Assembly (NCBI GenBank): GCA_023430885.1
Contig: JAEYYH010000042.1
Coordinates: forward strand, 1-64,000
Direction: 5' to 3'
Source: Bacillota bacterium
Lineage (GTDB): Bacteria > Bacillota_I > Bacilli_A > RF39 > UBA660
Length of the DNA: 64,000 bases
Part shown: one piece after another, positions 17,046 through 25,415 of the stretch
How positions within the stretch are numbered: position 1 is the stretch's first letter
How the letters are laid out: each line of letters opens with the position of its first letter
Notes under the pieces: model-generated
What the model was told of the DNA's origin: nothing
The model's input: the letters and a program-made list of their open reading frames with translations, nothing else
The model's database searches: none
Translations under genes and position numbers: made by a program

Positions 17046-17547
17046 TTTTTATCTCCTTTACTAAATTCAAAATATTTTCTGTATACGCATCTAAATCTGA
17101 GAAGTTTTGAAGGATATAATCGAATGGTATTTCACTTTGCCACTCAATTTTTAGATTAGGATTGGAATTACTATGGTCAACTCTATCACGTTTAAATCCC
17201 TCAATTTTGACAAAGATAAAATCTAATTGCTTTAAATAGTCATAATCATATGGCCTACAATCATCATTAGTAATTATTTCTGTCTCAAAAGGAACTTTTG
17301 CTAAACGTTCTTTAAAATCTTCAAGTAGATATTGAGGATTTTCCTTGCGAATTTTCATTCCCAAAAATTGTAACAGTTCACCATCTTGCTCTCCCTTTAG
17401 TTCAGTTTTAATTTTTGTATAAAAATCTTTTTGTAAGTCATAAAGTGGCTCACCTATTTTTATATTAACTGTACTATAATAATTATTAAGTATTTGAACA
17501 GCTGTTGATTTACCATAACCTGATGGACCAAGAAAACATATTTTCAT
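17002..17547 (-). CDS. P-loop (deoxy)nucleoside monophosphate kinase-like protein
   Basis: A small kinase of 181 residues. Walker A is GPSGYGKST at the N-terminus; ETEIITNDDCRPYDYDYLKQ and FVKIEG follow, as in the dNMP kinases of bacteriophages and adenylate kinase-like proteins. The acceptor cannot be read from the sequence. It is the first gene of the operon, with AAGGAGG before the ATG, and overlaps the radical SAM-NDK gene by 44 bp. With NMP kinase and NDK-like activities next to each other, stepwise conversion of a monophosphate to a triphosphate is a plausible scheme. Confidence 0.75.
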   Translation of the reverse strand: MKICFLGPSGYGKSTAVQILNNYYSTVNIKIGEPLYDLQKDFYTKIKTELKGEQDGELLQFLGMKIRKENPQYLLEDFKERLAKVPFETEIITNDDCRPYDYDYLKQLDFIFVKIEGFKRDRVDHSNSNPNLKIEWQSEIPFDYILQNFSDLDAYTENILNLVKEIKNDRKVLYRTCPKKM

Positions 17548-17566
17548 TTTGCCTCCTTAAAGCGTG

Positions 17567-17595
17567 ATTATATACACTTGTTTTGAAAATATAAA
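17567..17595 (-). promoter_or_regulatory. Promoter of the six-gene nucleotide operon
   Basis: On the minus strand TTTATA and TATAAT lie 17 bp apart, about 20 bp upstream of the kinase ATG. The -10 abuts the repeated element TACACTTGT (17573-17581 as read on the plus strand), so a bound regulator would block it. Confidence 0.6.
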
Positions 17596-17655
17596 AATGT
17601 ATCATCTACACTTTATGTGTATTTATATACACTTGTTATTTGAATATAAAAATGT
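17568..17655. repeat. Tandem direct repeats with candidate operators (TACACTTGT)
   Basis: Two imperfect direct repeats of about 33 bp start at 17568 and 17623; each begins TTATATACACTTGTT and ends ATATAAAAATGTAT. A third TACACTTGT lies at 18369-18377 inside the promoter of the Nudix regulator, and TACACTTTA occurs at 17607. The second repeat includes the palindrome GTGTAT-TTAT-ATACAC (17617-17632). The shared motif in both promoters points to control by the adjacent regulator. Confidence 0.65.
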
Positions 17656-17669
17656 ATTAAAATACATTC
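17645..17669 (-). terminator. Terminator after the Nudix regulator gene
   Basis: AATGTATTTTAATACATT forms a short hairpin followed by TTTATA on the minus strand, overlapping the stop codon. Moderate strength; some readthrough into the kinase operon is possible. Confidence 0.5.
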
Positions 17670-18331
17670 TTACTTTTTCTATTTTCTTTAAACATATATA
17701 TTTTAGCTGGTTTAGTTCCTTCAAATGTCTTTGTTAAACCAGTATCATATATTAAATCTAAACTAAGCATTTTCTTTCTAAAGTTTCTTCTATCCAGCTC
17801 TTTATTAAGAATTGCCTCATATGTCTTTTGAATTTCTGGAAGAGTAAAACCATTTGGATATAAACTTTTTAAGATATCAGTATTAACTATTTTTTGTTTT
17901 AACGTTTCTATTCCTTTAATAAGAATCTCATTATGATCATATGCAAGTTTGCCTACCCTATCAATTGGGACCCAGTCTGCATCACTAGTTTTTACTGTTT
18001 TCTTAATTACCTCAACTTTGGAAGAATCTACTATGCCTATATATCCAACTGCAATCATACGCATTACAGGTGATCTATCAACTTTGCTAAAAATATCAAA
18101 CATTTCAATATTCTTTATATTTAACCCTATTTTCTCTTTTACTTCTCTTTTTATTCCTTGGTCTAGCGTCTCATTATTATAAAGGGCACCACCTACCAAG
18201 GCCCACATATCTTTAAATGGTTCATTATTTCTTTTGATAAGTAACACTTTTGTAACACCTTTATCTACAGTAAATATAGTGGTTATTACATGCATTCCTT
18301 GATTTTTATATAATGGATTTTTAACTTCCAT
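17657..18331 (-). CDS. Nudix-domain transcriptional regulator with winged helix (NrtR type)
   Basis: A 224-residue regulator. Residues ~10-140 form a Nudix domain with box GALYNNETLDQGIKREVKEK followed by IGL. The consensus REUxEExGU reads REVKEKIGL, so one catalytic Glu is Lys and hydrolysis is probably lost, as in NrtR-type sensors. The C-terminal ~75 residues match the NrtR winged helix (FTLPEIQKTYEAILNKELDR, then RNFRKKML). NrtR proteins bind ADP-ribose or related nucleotides and release DNA. It is just upstream of the nucleotide operon and shares TACACTTGT promoter motifs with it, so it probably controls both. The start is ATG 18331 after AGGTGATAG. Confidence 0.85.
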   Translation of the reverse strand: MEVKNPLYKNQGMHVITTIFTVDKGVTKVLLIKRNNEPFKDMWALVGGALYNNETLDQGIKREVKEKIGLNIKNIEMFDIFSKVDRSPVMRMIAVGYIGIVDSSKVEVIKKTVKTSDADWVPIDRVGKLAYDHNEILIKGIETLKQKIVNTDILKSLYPNGFTLPEIQKTYEAILNKELDRRNFRKKMLSLDLIYDTGLTKTFEGTKPAKIYMFKENRKSKNVF

Positions 18332-18350
18332 ATCTATCACCTACAATTAC

Positions 18351-18380
18351 ATTATATGCGTACAGCGTTACACTTGTCAA
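18351..18380 (-). promoter_or_regulatory. Promoter and candidate operator of the Nudix regulator
   Basis: Perfect TTGACA and TATAAT separated by 18 bp on the minus strand. ACAAGTGTA, the motif repeated at the downstream operon promoter, overlaps the -35 box and spacer. This arrangement suggests autoregulation. Confidence 0.7.
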
Positions 18381-18415
18381 TATAAAAATAAAAGAAAGTA
18401 AAATTTCTTTCTTTT
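18381..18415 (-). terminator. Terminator after the unknown membrane protein gene
   Basis: AAAAGAAAG and CTTTCTTTT pair around an eight-base loop, followed by ATTTTTATA on the minus strand. Confidence 0.7.
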
Positions 18416-19652
18416 ATCCATTTGCTATATCCATTTTTTGTTTGTTTTTATACACTATTTTATTTTTGATAATAATATATATCAAATTGGATAGTATACA
18501 TAAAACAAGAAGCAACCTACTAACCAAATCAATATTTGAATAATTATAGATTGGATTAATTAATTTTTGAAATCGGTCAATTTCAAATATATTTAGTATG
18601 TAACCTAAACCTGGTAAAAGACCAACGTAAATAATTATTAATATATCTAATATCTCAATAATACTTGTTTTAGTATGTTTTTGGAATATAGAAAACAAAT
18701 ATAAAAATAACATAAAACCATATATTGTTGTTAAAGCATATGAATAATCAAATGTTTTAATAAATGTAGGTAAAGAATCAAGCGGAATAATATTTTTACC
18801 CACACTTATAATATTATCTGAAAATGTCATCAATAATAGTATTAAGGAAAATGGTAATATTGTAAATACTATTTTATTATTAGTTCTTCCTTTTATTATT
18901 GATGCTATAAAACTTGCTGATAGACCTGATAATAAGACTATTATTCCATAAAAAACTGTTGGATATAATTTACTATAATTTTCATTGCTCATCATGTCTG
19001 CAAATGCCGCAGTACGTGAAAAAGTATTTGCTGCAAATAAGAAAACACCCAGCATAAGCATGCATGTCAAAGGTATTATAATTAATCCTAGGACTATTTT
19101 ATATATTACAAAAGGGCTATCTTTTTTTATTTTCTTTGCTATATCATCATTATTTTTTACTTCATCATTTTCTATAGCACTTTCATCAGCCGTAGTTGTT
19201 TGAATATTTTCAGTTTGTGAACTCTCTATTTTATTATCTTCAAAAACATTTATATCATTGTTAGAAATATCGCTAGAGTTTTGGGTCCCACTAGTACAGT
19301 AAATACGAACAATATCTATTGCAAGACCAATTGTCTCTTTTGTAGCATCATCAATATTTAATGTGATTTTTCGCTCATCTAATTGCTGCATTTCAGTTAA
19401 TATTTCTTCATCACTTTTTCTGGCAAAAGAATTAATTTTTTTAAAAGATGAAGTTAACCCTACTGCCTCTTTATTCATTGAATAATTAATATTAAAATTA
19501 GTATTTATAATATTAATTGCAGTCCCTAAATATCTTTTCGTTTTATCCTGAAAATCTTTAGTTAATTTATCCTTTGCAAATTCATTTTGCTCAATTTTTA
19601 TTTGTTCTTCATATTTAGTTTTTTCTTGTTTAAAAATATATAAATCATTCAT
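18414..19652 (-). CDS. Unknown multi-pass membrane protein with a cytosolic N-terminal region
   Basis: I do not recognise a family. The 412-residue protein has a charged N-terminal part of about 125 residues with coiled-coil character, an acidic linker rich in Ser, Asp and Asn (about 125-165), and about six to seven hydrophobic segments beginning FVIYKIVLGLIIIPLTCMLM. No enzymatic motif is visible. It sits alone between the yqeY terminator and its own terminator. Confidence 0.7.
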   Translation of the reverse strand: MNDLYIFKQEKTKYEEQIKIEQNEFAKDKLTKDFQDKTKRYLGTAINIINTNFNINYSMNKEAVGLTSSFKKINSFARKSDEEILTEMQQLDERKITLNIDDATKETIGLAIDIVRIYCTSGTQNSSDISNNDINVFEDNKIESSQTENIQTTTADESAIENDEVKNNDDIAKKIKKDSPFVIYKIVLGLIIIPLTCMLMLGVFLFAANTFSRTAAFADMMSNENYSKLYPTVFYGIIVLLSGLSASFIASIIKGRTNNKIVFTILPFSLILLLMTFSDNIISVGKNIIPLDSLPTFIKTFDYSYALTTIYGFMLFLYLFSIFQKHTKTSIIEILDILIIIYVGLLPGLGYILNIFEIDRFQKLINPIYNYSNIDLVSRLLLVLCILSNLIYIIIKNKIVYKNKQKMDIANG

Positions 19653-19690
19653 GTTATCCCTACCCTAATTTATATTATACATTAAAAAGT

Positions 19691-19719
19691 CAAAAAAAAA
19701 TATGTTTAAACATATTTTT
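19691..19719 (-). terminator. Terminator after yqeY
   Basis: A perfect palindrome AAAAATATGTTT/AAACATATTTTT followed by a T-run on the minus strand; it overlaps the yqeY stop codon. Confidence 0.75.
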
Positions 19720-20158
19720 AATTTGATAGTCTTTCTTTAATCATTTTATTTACTAAACCCATATCTGCTTTTCCTTTTACGAGTGGAGAAATCATTCCCA
19801 TAATCTTTCCCATTTCTGATGGACCTTTAGGATTTACCTTGTTAAACACCTCATCAATTACTTTTGCTATTTGTTCTTCACTCATTTGTTCTGGCATATA
19901 CTTTTCAAGTATTTCTATTTCCGAATTAACAGCATCAACAAGATCTTGTCTATTACCTTTTTCAAATTCAACAATTGAATCTTTTCTAGTTTTTATTTGT
20001 TTAGAAATAATTCTTGTCATTTCTTCGTCATTAAGTTCATGCTTAACATTTATTTCTTCTAGTTGCATTGCACCTTTAACCATACGTAGTACTGATAAAG
20101 TATCTTTGTCTTTTGCTTTCATTGCCTTTATAATATCATCTAAAATTACTTGTCTCAT
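19718..20158 (-). CDS. yqeY: GatB/YqeY domain protein
   Basis: A 146-residue protein with the YqeY fold, related to the tail of GatB, the subunit that helps amidate misacylated tRNA. The pattern AMKAKDKDTLSVLRMVKGAM and EKYMPEQMSEEQI is typical. It is thought to bind tRNA; a precise role is not established. It follows rpsU as in B. subtilis, with a hairpin between the genes. ATG preceded by AAAGGAGAAG. Confidence 0.92.
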   Translation of the reverse strand: MRQVILDDIIKAMKAKDKDTLSVLRMVKGAMQLEEINVKHELNDEEMTRIISKQIKTRKDSIVEFEKGNRQDLVDAVNSEIEILEKYMPEQMSEEQIAKVIDEVFNKVNPKGPSEMGKIMGMISPLVKGKADMGLVNKMIKERLSN

Positions 20159-20177
20159 TTTTCTTCTCCTTTATATC

Positions 20178-20200
20178 AAAAAAGAGCCTTAATGACTCTT
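20178..20200 (-). terminator. Hairpin between rpsU and yqeY
   Basis: AAGAGTC and GGCTCTT (one G-T pair) around a five-base loop with TTTTTT following on the minus strand. It probably attenuates yqeY relative to rpsU and overlaps the rpsU stop region. Confidence 0.7.
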
Positions 20201-20393
20201 AGCTGTATTTTCTACTATTCTTTTTAGCATTTTTAATAGCTTCTTTTTTAGCCATTCTTTTTTTAACTCCCGGTTTCATATAACCTTCTTGTCTTTCACG
20301 AACTGCTTTTAGGAGGCCATCTTTGGCATTTCTTTGTTTAACCATTCTTAAGGCACCGTCAACGTTACCATTACGTACTAGAACTTTTGTCAT
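20199..20393 (-). CDS. rpsU: Ribosomal protein bS21
   Basis: A small basic protein of the 30S subunit near the anti-Shine-Dalgarno region. The 64 residues match bS21: TKVLVRNGNVDGALRMVKQR, with a Lys/Arg-rich tail ending KKNSRKYS. The start is ATG 20393, seven bases after GGAGG; a TTG one codon earlier is less likely. First gene of rpsU-yqeY. Confidence 0.96.
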   Translation of the reverse strand: MTKVLVRNGNVDGALRMVKQRNAKDGLLKAVRERQEGYMKPGVKKRMAKKEAIKNAKKNSRKYS

Positions 20394-20422
20394 CAATATC
20401 CCTCCCTTCTTAACTATGAATT

Positions 20423-20451
20423 ATTATACCACCATTAAAATTAATGTACAA
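20423..20451 (-). promoter_or_regulatory. Promoter of rpsU-yqeY
   Basis: TTGTAC and TATAAT separated by 17 bp on the minus strand, about 30 bp before the ATG. Confidence 0.65.
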
Positions 20452-20494
20452 GAAAAAAAACAATTAAATCAAGGTTTTTGTAACTTTATGGCAT

Positions 20495-20517
20495 AAAAAG
20501 GAGAAAAATCTCCTTTT
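20495..20517 (-). terminator. Terminator of the copper operon
   Basis: AAAGGAGA and TCTCCTTTT form the stem, followed by TTATG on the minus strand, downstream of the small lipoprotein gene. Confidence 0.75.
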
Positions 20518-20537
20518 ATAAACCCGTTATAATTAAA

Positions 20538-20768
20538 TTAATGGCAAGAAGGAACACTACCACTAGTGTTGCTATTGGCACTATTATTTGTATCATCACT
20601 TGTGCCACTTTGTCCATCAGTATTACTTTGATATGGTTTATTATCTACAGCTGTAACATTATCACTACTTTTATCAGTGCAACCCGTTAAAAGAAATAAA
20701 AATACTGTAACTAACATAATTAATATGCTTTTTTTACCTAAAAAAGGTTCGTATAATGTTTTATTCAC
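20538..20768 (-). CDS. Small lipoprotein, last gene of the copper operon
   Basis: A 76-residue protein with a signal peptide and lipobox LLTGC, then a low-complexity Ser/Asn/Asp/Thr/Gly tail ending SVPSCH. The final Cys-His pair at the tip of a flexible outer tail could bind copper, which would suit its position after a copper-associated membrane protein; this is inference. The open frame starts 8 bp inside the upstream gene. No family recognised. Confidence 0.65.
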   Translation of the reverse strand: MNKTLYEPFLGKKSILIMLVTVFLFLLTGCTDKSSDNVTAVDNKPYQSNTDGQSGTSDDTNNSANSNTSGSVPSCH

Positions 20769-22089
20769 TTTCCTCTACTCCTTTAAAATAATTAGGATCA
20801 TCTATTACTAATATCTTATTTTTTATCATTCCCATCCAGCAAGTATAAGTAAATGTTCCTGTTTCAGTTGGGGTTATTTCTATAATATTTTGACCTGGTT
20901 TTAAATCTTTTGTTACATTAAAACTATTAATTTTAATTGAATTATTGCAACCTGTTAAAGAATTATCACCAGCATTTATAATGATTTTTAAAGGCATATC
21001 TTTTTGTACTACAATATCTTGATATCCGCTATAAGATAAATCAAATTCAACTACTTGATAATCATCTCTAATTTCAGATTTTAGGTAACCATCATAGTTA
21101 GGTTTGAAAACATTAGAGAAATCTACACCCATCCCTAATAATCCTCGATTAAGCATTATAATTGACAATAGTAATATCAAAACTGTCGAAATTTTATTTA
21201 ATATTTTCCTATTCTTATTATTTAAGAAATTAGATATTATTCCTACAAATAGCATAAGAGGTATTGTTCCTAAGCAAAATAGGAACATGGATAAAGCTCC
21301 GTAAATAAATGAACCAGTTGATAATGCATATACTTGCATAGCCTGTAATGGCCCGCAAGGCATAAATCCATTAACTAAACCAATTATATATGACCCTTTA
21401 ACTTTTAACTTATTTAAAAATTTAGGTGTCTTAAACTTTAATGAGAAATTTAATACACCCATCATATTTAATGCCATCATTAGCATAAAAATAGACGCTA
21501 TTACTATAACTATACCTTGTACATAAGTATTAACCTTAAAGACACTTCCAATTAATCCAACTATTCCACCTATTAAAGTATAAGAAGTTAATCTACCTAA
21601 ATTATATAATATAGGTTTTTTAAAACTTCTAGTAGCAGAAGTACTAGCAATCAAATTAATTGCACCACACATTGAAACACAATGAATACTAGTTAAAATC
21701 CCAGTTACAAATAGCATAGCTAAAGTTGTTTTACTATCAATTACTGGTATCATATTAAATACATTAAAACCAAATAATTTATTTAAAGCATATGCTAATA
21801 TGATAAATACAGCAGCTATGTTAAATAATTCTACTAATGATACATTTCTTTTTAGTACTTTTTTATTTTCAGATATCATTTTCAAATCTGTATAATAATC
21901 TATTTTAATAATTGAATCAATAATTTCATTTTTATCTATTTTGCCAGTATATGAGACTTCAGCAATATGCCCATCAAAATCAATATTTTTAATGTTATTA
22001 TATTTTTGCAAAGCTTTAGTTATTTTAACTTTACAGTGATCACATGTCATACCATCAATTTTTATATATATTTTTTTCATTATATCCAC
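20761..22089 (-). CDS. HMA-TauE/DsbD-type membrane protein with C-terminal cupredoxin-like domain
   Basis: A 442-residue fusion. Residues 1-65 are a heavy-metal-associated (HMA) domain with IDGMTCDHCKVKI. A six-helix membrane domain of the DsbD_2/sulfite-exporter family follows, with paired Cys motifs SIHCVSMCGA and NGFMPCGPLQ that could pass electrons or bind copper. The last ~110 residues, outside the membrane, look cupredoxin-like: GQNIIEITPTETGTFTYTCW followed by MGM, where Cys and Met are likely ligands. The set suggests moving or reducing copper at the membrane. It is in an operon with copA and copZ. Confidence 0.82.
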   Translation of the reverse strand: MDIMKKIYIKIDGMTCDHCKVKITKALQKYNNIKNIDFDGHIAEVSYTGKIDKNEIIDSIIKIDYYTDLKMISENKKVLKRNVSLVELFNIAAVFIILAYALNKLFGFNVFNMIPVIDSKTTLAMLFVTGILTSIHCVSMCGAINLIASTSATRSFKKPILYNLGRLTSYTLIGGIVGLIGSVFKVNTYVQGIVIVIASIFMLMMALNMMGVLNFSLKFKTPKFLNKLKVKGSYIIGLVNGFMPCGPLQAMQVYALSTGSFIYGALSMFLFCLGTIPLMLFVGIISNFLNNKNRKILNKISTVLILLLSIIMLNRGLLGMGVDFSNVFKPNYDGYLKSEIRDDYQVVEFDLSYSGYQDIVVQKDMPLKIIINAGDNSLTGCNNSIKINSFNVTKDLKPGQNIIEITPTETGTFTYTCWMGMIKNKILVIDDPNYFKGVEESE

Positions 22090-22117
22090 CTCCTTCTTTT
22101 GCTTCTTATATAAGATT

Positions 22118-22324
22118 TTATATTATATCATATCCTTGTTCTTCTATATCATTTTTAATTAAATCAAGTGATATCTTAGTATTGTCATATTTTACAAATA
22201 CTGTTTTATTAATTAAATTAACTTTAACTTCTTTTATCCCATCTAAAGATAACAATGATTTTGTAATGGCATTTACACAATGCTCACAACTCATTCCATC
22301 TACATTTAATGTTACATCTATCAT
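22118..22324 (-). CDS. copZ: Copper chaperone (HMA domain)
   Basis: A 68-residue soluble copper-binding protein with the motif VDGMSCEHCVNAITKSL, where the two Cys bind Cu(I) for delivery to CopA. Start ATG 22324 (MIDVTLN), preceded by GAGGAG; the longer frame runs through that site. It lies between the HMA-membrane fusion gene and the anchored protein in the copper operon. Confidence 0.88.
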   Translation of the reverse strand: MIDVTLNVDGMSCEHCVNAITKSLLSLDGIKEVKVNLINKTVFVKYDNTKISLDLIKNDIEEQGYDII

Positions 22325-22343
22325 ATATAAACTCCTCAACTTT

Positions 22344-23036
22344 CTATTTTATATTAAATGGTTTTAGAAACTTGTATACTTCAACTTTTTTGCCATCTTT
22401 CATTGTTGGCACTTTTGCATACAACCATCCTTCAACTTTTTCTGGATCAACGCCAGCTTTTATAAAAGGTTCTGGACTTAGTACAAATACTATGTCTTTA
22501 TCATTTGTAGACATATCTTTTGCCCATTCAAACATATTTCCATCACCTAAATCAATACCATAATGATCTAAAGCAGCATGGTATTTTATACTGCTTCTTT
22601 TTAATTCAACAATCTTTGAGTATGTATTATAAGGTGTAGCTTCACTATCGTATTTTATTTCTTCATCACCTAGTTTTACACCAACCATAATCATCTCATC
22701 AAACACAAAATCATCTGGCATTTTATTGACATCCATTCCAGCATCAATAAATGGTTTTGCTTCAAATTCTAACATTACGTCATGAAATGAACTTTTACTA
22801 AAATCTTTGCTGAAATAGAAAGTTACAGAATCATCTGGCGCTTTTAAAGCCCAACTGTTCCATTTATTATCAAATGTTATTCTATCTTCCAATTCTTCAG
22901 TAACAACTTTAAATGATTCTAGTGATTGAGTAGCAACAACATCTAATCCAGATAGTAATTTTACTGCTCCAAATATGATTGCACCAACCACTACTATTCC
23001 TATAATAATGAATAATATAAGTTTTTCTCTTTTCAT
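22344..23036 (-). CDS. Membrane-anchored extracytoplasmic protein of the copper operon, unknown
   Basis: A 230-residue protein with one N-terminal membrane anchor (LILFIIIGIVVVGAIIFGAV) and an outer domain. I do not recognise the family. Two segments look like internal repeats: FEAKPFIDAGMDVNKMPDDF and SPEPFIKAGVDPEKVEGWLY share the pattern PFIxAGxDxxKxxxxx. The domain contains His and Met residues but no classical copper motif. Located directly after copA (12 bp), so a role in copper handling is inferred from context. Confidence 0.65.
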   Translation of the reverse strand: MKREKLILFIIIGIVVVGAIIFGAVKLLSGLDVVATQSLESFKVVTEELEDRITFDNKWNSWALKAPDDSVTFYFSKDFSKSSFHDVMLEFEAKPFIDAGMDVNKMPDDFVFDEMIMVGVKLGDEEIKYDSEATPYNTYSKIVELKRSSIKYHAALDHYGIDLGDGNMFEWAKDMSTNDKDIVFVLSPEPFIKAGVDPEKVEGWLYAKVPTMKDGKKVEVYKFLKPFNIK

Positions 23037-23048
23037 TTTTCCCTCCTT

Positions 23049-25298
23049 TTATTTGTTTGGTTTAAATCTTTTTAATCTTAAAGCATTTGTTAAAACAGAT
23101 ACACTACTTAAACTCATTGCTATTGCTGCAAATATTGGATTTAAAAGTGGACCACCAAATAAATACAGAATTCCTGCTGCTACTGGTATTCCAATTACAT
23201 TATAACCAAAAGCCCAAAATAAATTTTCTTTAATATTTCTTATTGTCTTCTTGCTTAATTCAATAGCTGTTGGAACATCTATTAAATCACTTCGCATTAG
23301 AACAATATCAGCTGATTCTATAGCAACATCAGTACCATTTCCGATAGCAATCCCTATATCAGCTTGAGCAAGAGCTGGAGCATCATTAATGCCATCTCCA
23401 ACCATTGCAACTTTTTTGTTTTTAGCTTGTAGTTTTTTCACTTCATTTGCTTTATCCTGAGGTAATACTTCCGCTAAAACCACATCTATTCCAACTTGCT
23501 CAGCAATAAAGTTGGCAGTTTTCTTGTTATCACCAGTTATCATTGCAACTTCAATTTTCATTTTATGTAATTTTTCAATAGCTTTTTTACTACTTTCTTT
23601 TACAACATCTGCTACTGCAATAATACCTATTAGTTCTCTATCTACTGCAATATACATAGGTGTTTTACCTTCGTCGGCTAATTCGTCAAAGCTGTCATCT
23701 AATTCGTCTATTAATATATTAAATTTATTCATTAATTTTAAATTTCCTACCAAAACGTTTTGACCATCTATATTAGTTTCAATACCAAAGCCAGTTAAAA
23801 CATTAAAATCATTAAGTTCTAATAGTTGCATTTTCTTAGCGATTGCTTCATTTACAATTGCTTGTCCTAATGGGTGCTCCGAACCTTTTTCTGCAGATGC
23901 AGCTAATTGAAGAAGTTTTTCTTCTTTAATTCCACTAATCGCTATAATATCAGTCACTTTTGGTTTTCCTTCAGTTATAGTTCCAGTTTTATCAAATACA
24001 ATTGTATTAATTTTATAAGTTGTTTCTAATGCTTCACCACTTTTAATTAATATCCCATTCTCTGCGCCTTTTCCTGTGCCCACCATTATTGCTGTTGGTG
24101 TTGCAAGACCTAAAGCACAAGGGCATGCAATAACTAAAATAGATATAAATATTGTCAAAGCAAATTCTAAATCTCCATTTGTAAAAGTAAACCATAAAAT
24201 ACTAGCAATAACCGCAATAAAGCAAACTATTGGCACAAAATAACCAGATACTATATCAGCCATTTTCGCAATTGGTGCTTTACTACCTTGCGCTTCTTCA
24301 ACTAACTTAATTATTTGAGCTAAAGCTGTATTAGCTCCTATTTTTGTGGTTTTTAGTTTAATTAAACCATTCATGTTAATTGATGCAGCATAAACTGAAT
24401 CATTTATTTTTTTATCAACAGGCATACTTTCACCTGTAAGCATTGATTCATCAATAGATGCATATCCGTCTACTATTACTCCATCAACCGGTAATTTTGT
24501 ACCCGGTTTTACAATAACAATATCGTCTAATTTCACTTCATCTATAGGCACTTCAATTTCCTCACCATTATTTAAAATAATAGCTGTTTTTGGAGCTAAA
24601 CCCATAAGTTTTTTTATAGCTTCACTTGTCTTACCTTTAGAAACTGATTCTAATGACTTTCCAAGTAAAATTAAAGTAATTATAATTCCGGCAGTTTCAT
24701 AATATAACGACTCAACCAATTCAAAATTTCCCATAGCAATTAAATATGTATTATACATACTATAAATAACTGCAGCAGTTGTTCCTATCGCAATAAGTGA
24801 ATCCATATTAGGACTTCTTTGAATTAATGATTTAAATCCTACAGTATAGAATTTATATCCAACACCAATTACAGGAATAACAAGCATTAATTCAATTAAC
24901 GCATATATTAAAGGAAATTGCATTGGATCTAGTCCGCCTGGGAATGGCAACCTAATAAATGATATCATAGGAACCATAGCTATATATAAAAGAGGTACAG
25001 AAAATATTGCTGAAATAATAAACTTTATCCAAAGTGTTTTTATTTCCTTTTCTTTTCTTATTTTGTCTTCATCAATTGTATTAATTTTATTTTCTAATAC
25101 CTGATAACCGATTTTTGCAATCGCATTTTCTATTTCCGAAAGTGTTATATCTTTTTTGTTATATTGAACTGTTAATTTTTCAGTTGCAAAGTTAACATTA
25201 GCATTAACAACACCATCTAATTTTCCAATGCCTTTTTCTATTCTATTAGCACATGCAGCACAAGTCATACCGCCGATGCTAATTATATCTTTATTCAT
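23049..25298 (-). CDS. copA: Cu(+)-exporting P1B-type ATPase
   Basis: A 749-residue copper efflux pump. One N-terminal HMA domain (GGMTCAACANRIEKGIG) is followed by eight predicted membrane segments with the transport motif CPCALGLATP, the actuator loop TGES, the phosphorylation site DKTGT, the SEHPLG motif of P1B pumps and the hinge GDGINDAP. It heads the operon copA-anchored protein-copZ-HMA fusion-lipoprotein. The likely regulator is the divergent HxlR gene. Confidence 0.94.
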   Translation of the reverse strand: MNKDIISIGGMTCAACANRIEKGIGKLDGVVNANVNFATEKLTVQYNKKDITLSEIENAIAKIGYQVLENKINTIDEDKIRKEKEIKTLWIKFIISAIFSVPLLYIAMVPMISFIRLPFPGGLDPMQFPLIYALIELMLVIPVIGVGYKFYTVGFKSLIQRSPNMDSLIAIGTTAAVIYSMYNTYLIAMGNFELVESLYYETAGIIITLILLGKSLESVSKGKTSEAIKKLMGLAPKTAIILNNGEEIEVPIDEVKLDDIVIVKPGTKLPVDGVIVDGYASIDESMLTGESMPVDKKINDSVYAASINMNGLIKLKTTKIGANTALAQIIKLVEEAQGSKAPIAKMADIVSGYFVPIVCFIAVIASILWFTFTNGDLEFALTIFISILVIACPCALGLATPTAIMVGTGKGAENGILIKSGEALETTYKINTIVFDKTGTITEGKPKVTDIIAISGIKEEKLLQLAASAEKGSEHPLGQAIVNEAIAKKMQLLELNDFNVLTGFGIETNIDGQNVLVGNLKLMNKFNILIDELDDSFDELADEGKTPMYIAVDRELIGIIAVADVVKESSKKAIEKLHKMKIEVAMITGDNKKTANFIAEQVGIDVVLAEVLPQDKANEVKKLQAKNKKVAMVGDGINDAPALAQADIGIAIGNGTDVAIESADIVLMRSDLIDVPTAIELSKKTIRNIKENLFWAFGYNVIGIPVAAGILYLFGGPLLNPIFAAIAMSLSSVSVLTNALRLKRFKPNK

Positions 25299-25374
25299 AA
25301 GTTTTCACCTTTCTAAATATTTTAGCAACAAAGAAATTGACTATTTCATTGCTGCCTGATATAATTGTAACGAT

Positions 25375-25395
25375 TACTTGACAAAAAAACAAGTA
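25375..25395. promoter_or_regulatory. Candidate operator between copA and the HxlR regulator
   Basis: TACTTG-N9-CAAGTA is a 21-bp inverted repeat in the divergent intergenic region. It contains TTGACA reading toward hxlR and TTGTCA reading toward copA, so one bound dimer could cover both -35 boxes. Confidence 0.5.
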
Positions 25396-25415
25396 CGCAC
25401 ATTTTTGTAACATAC

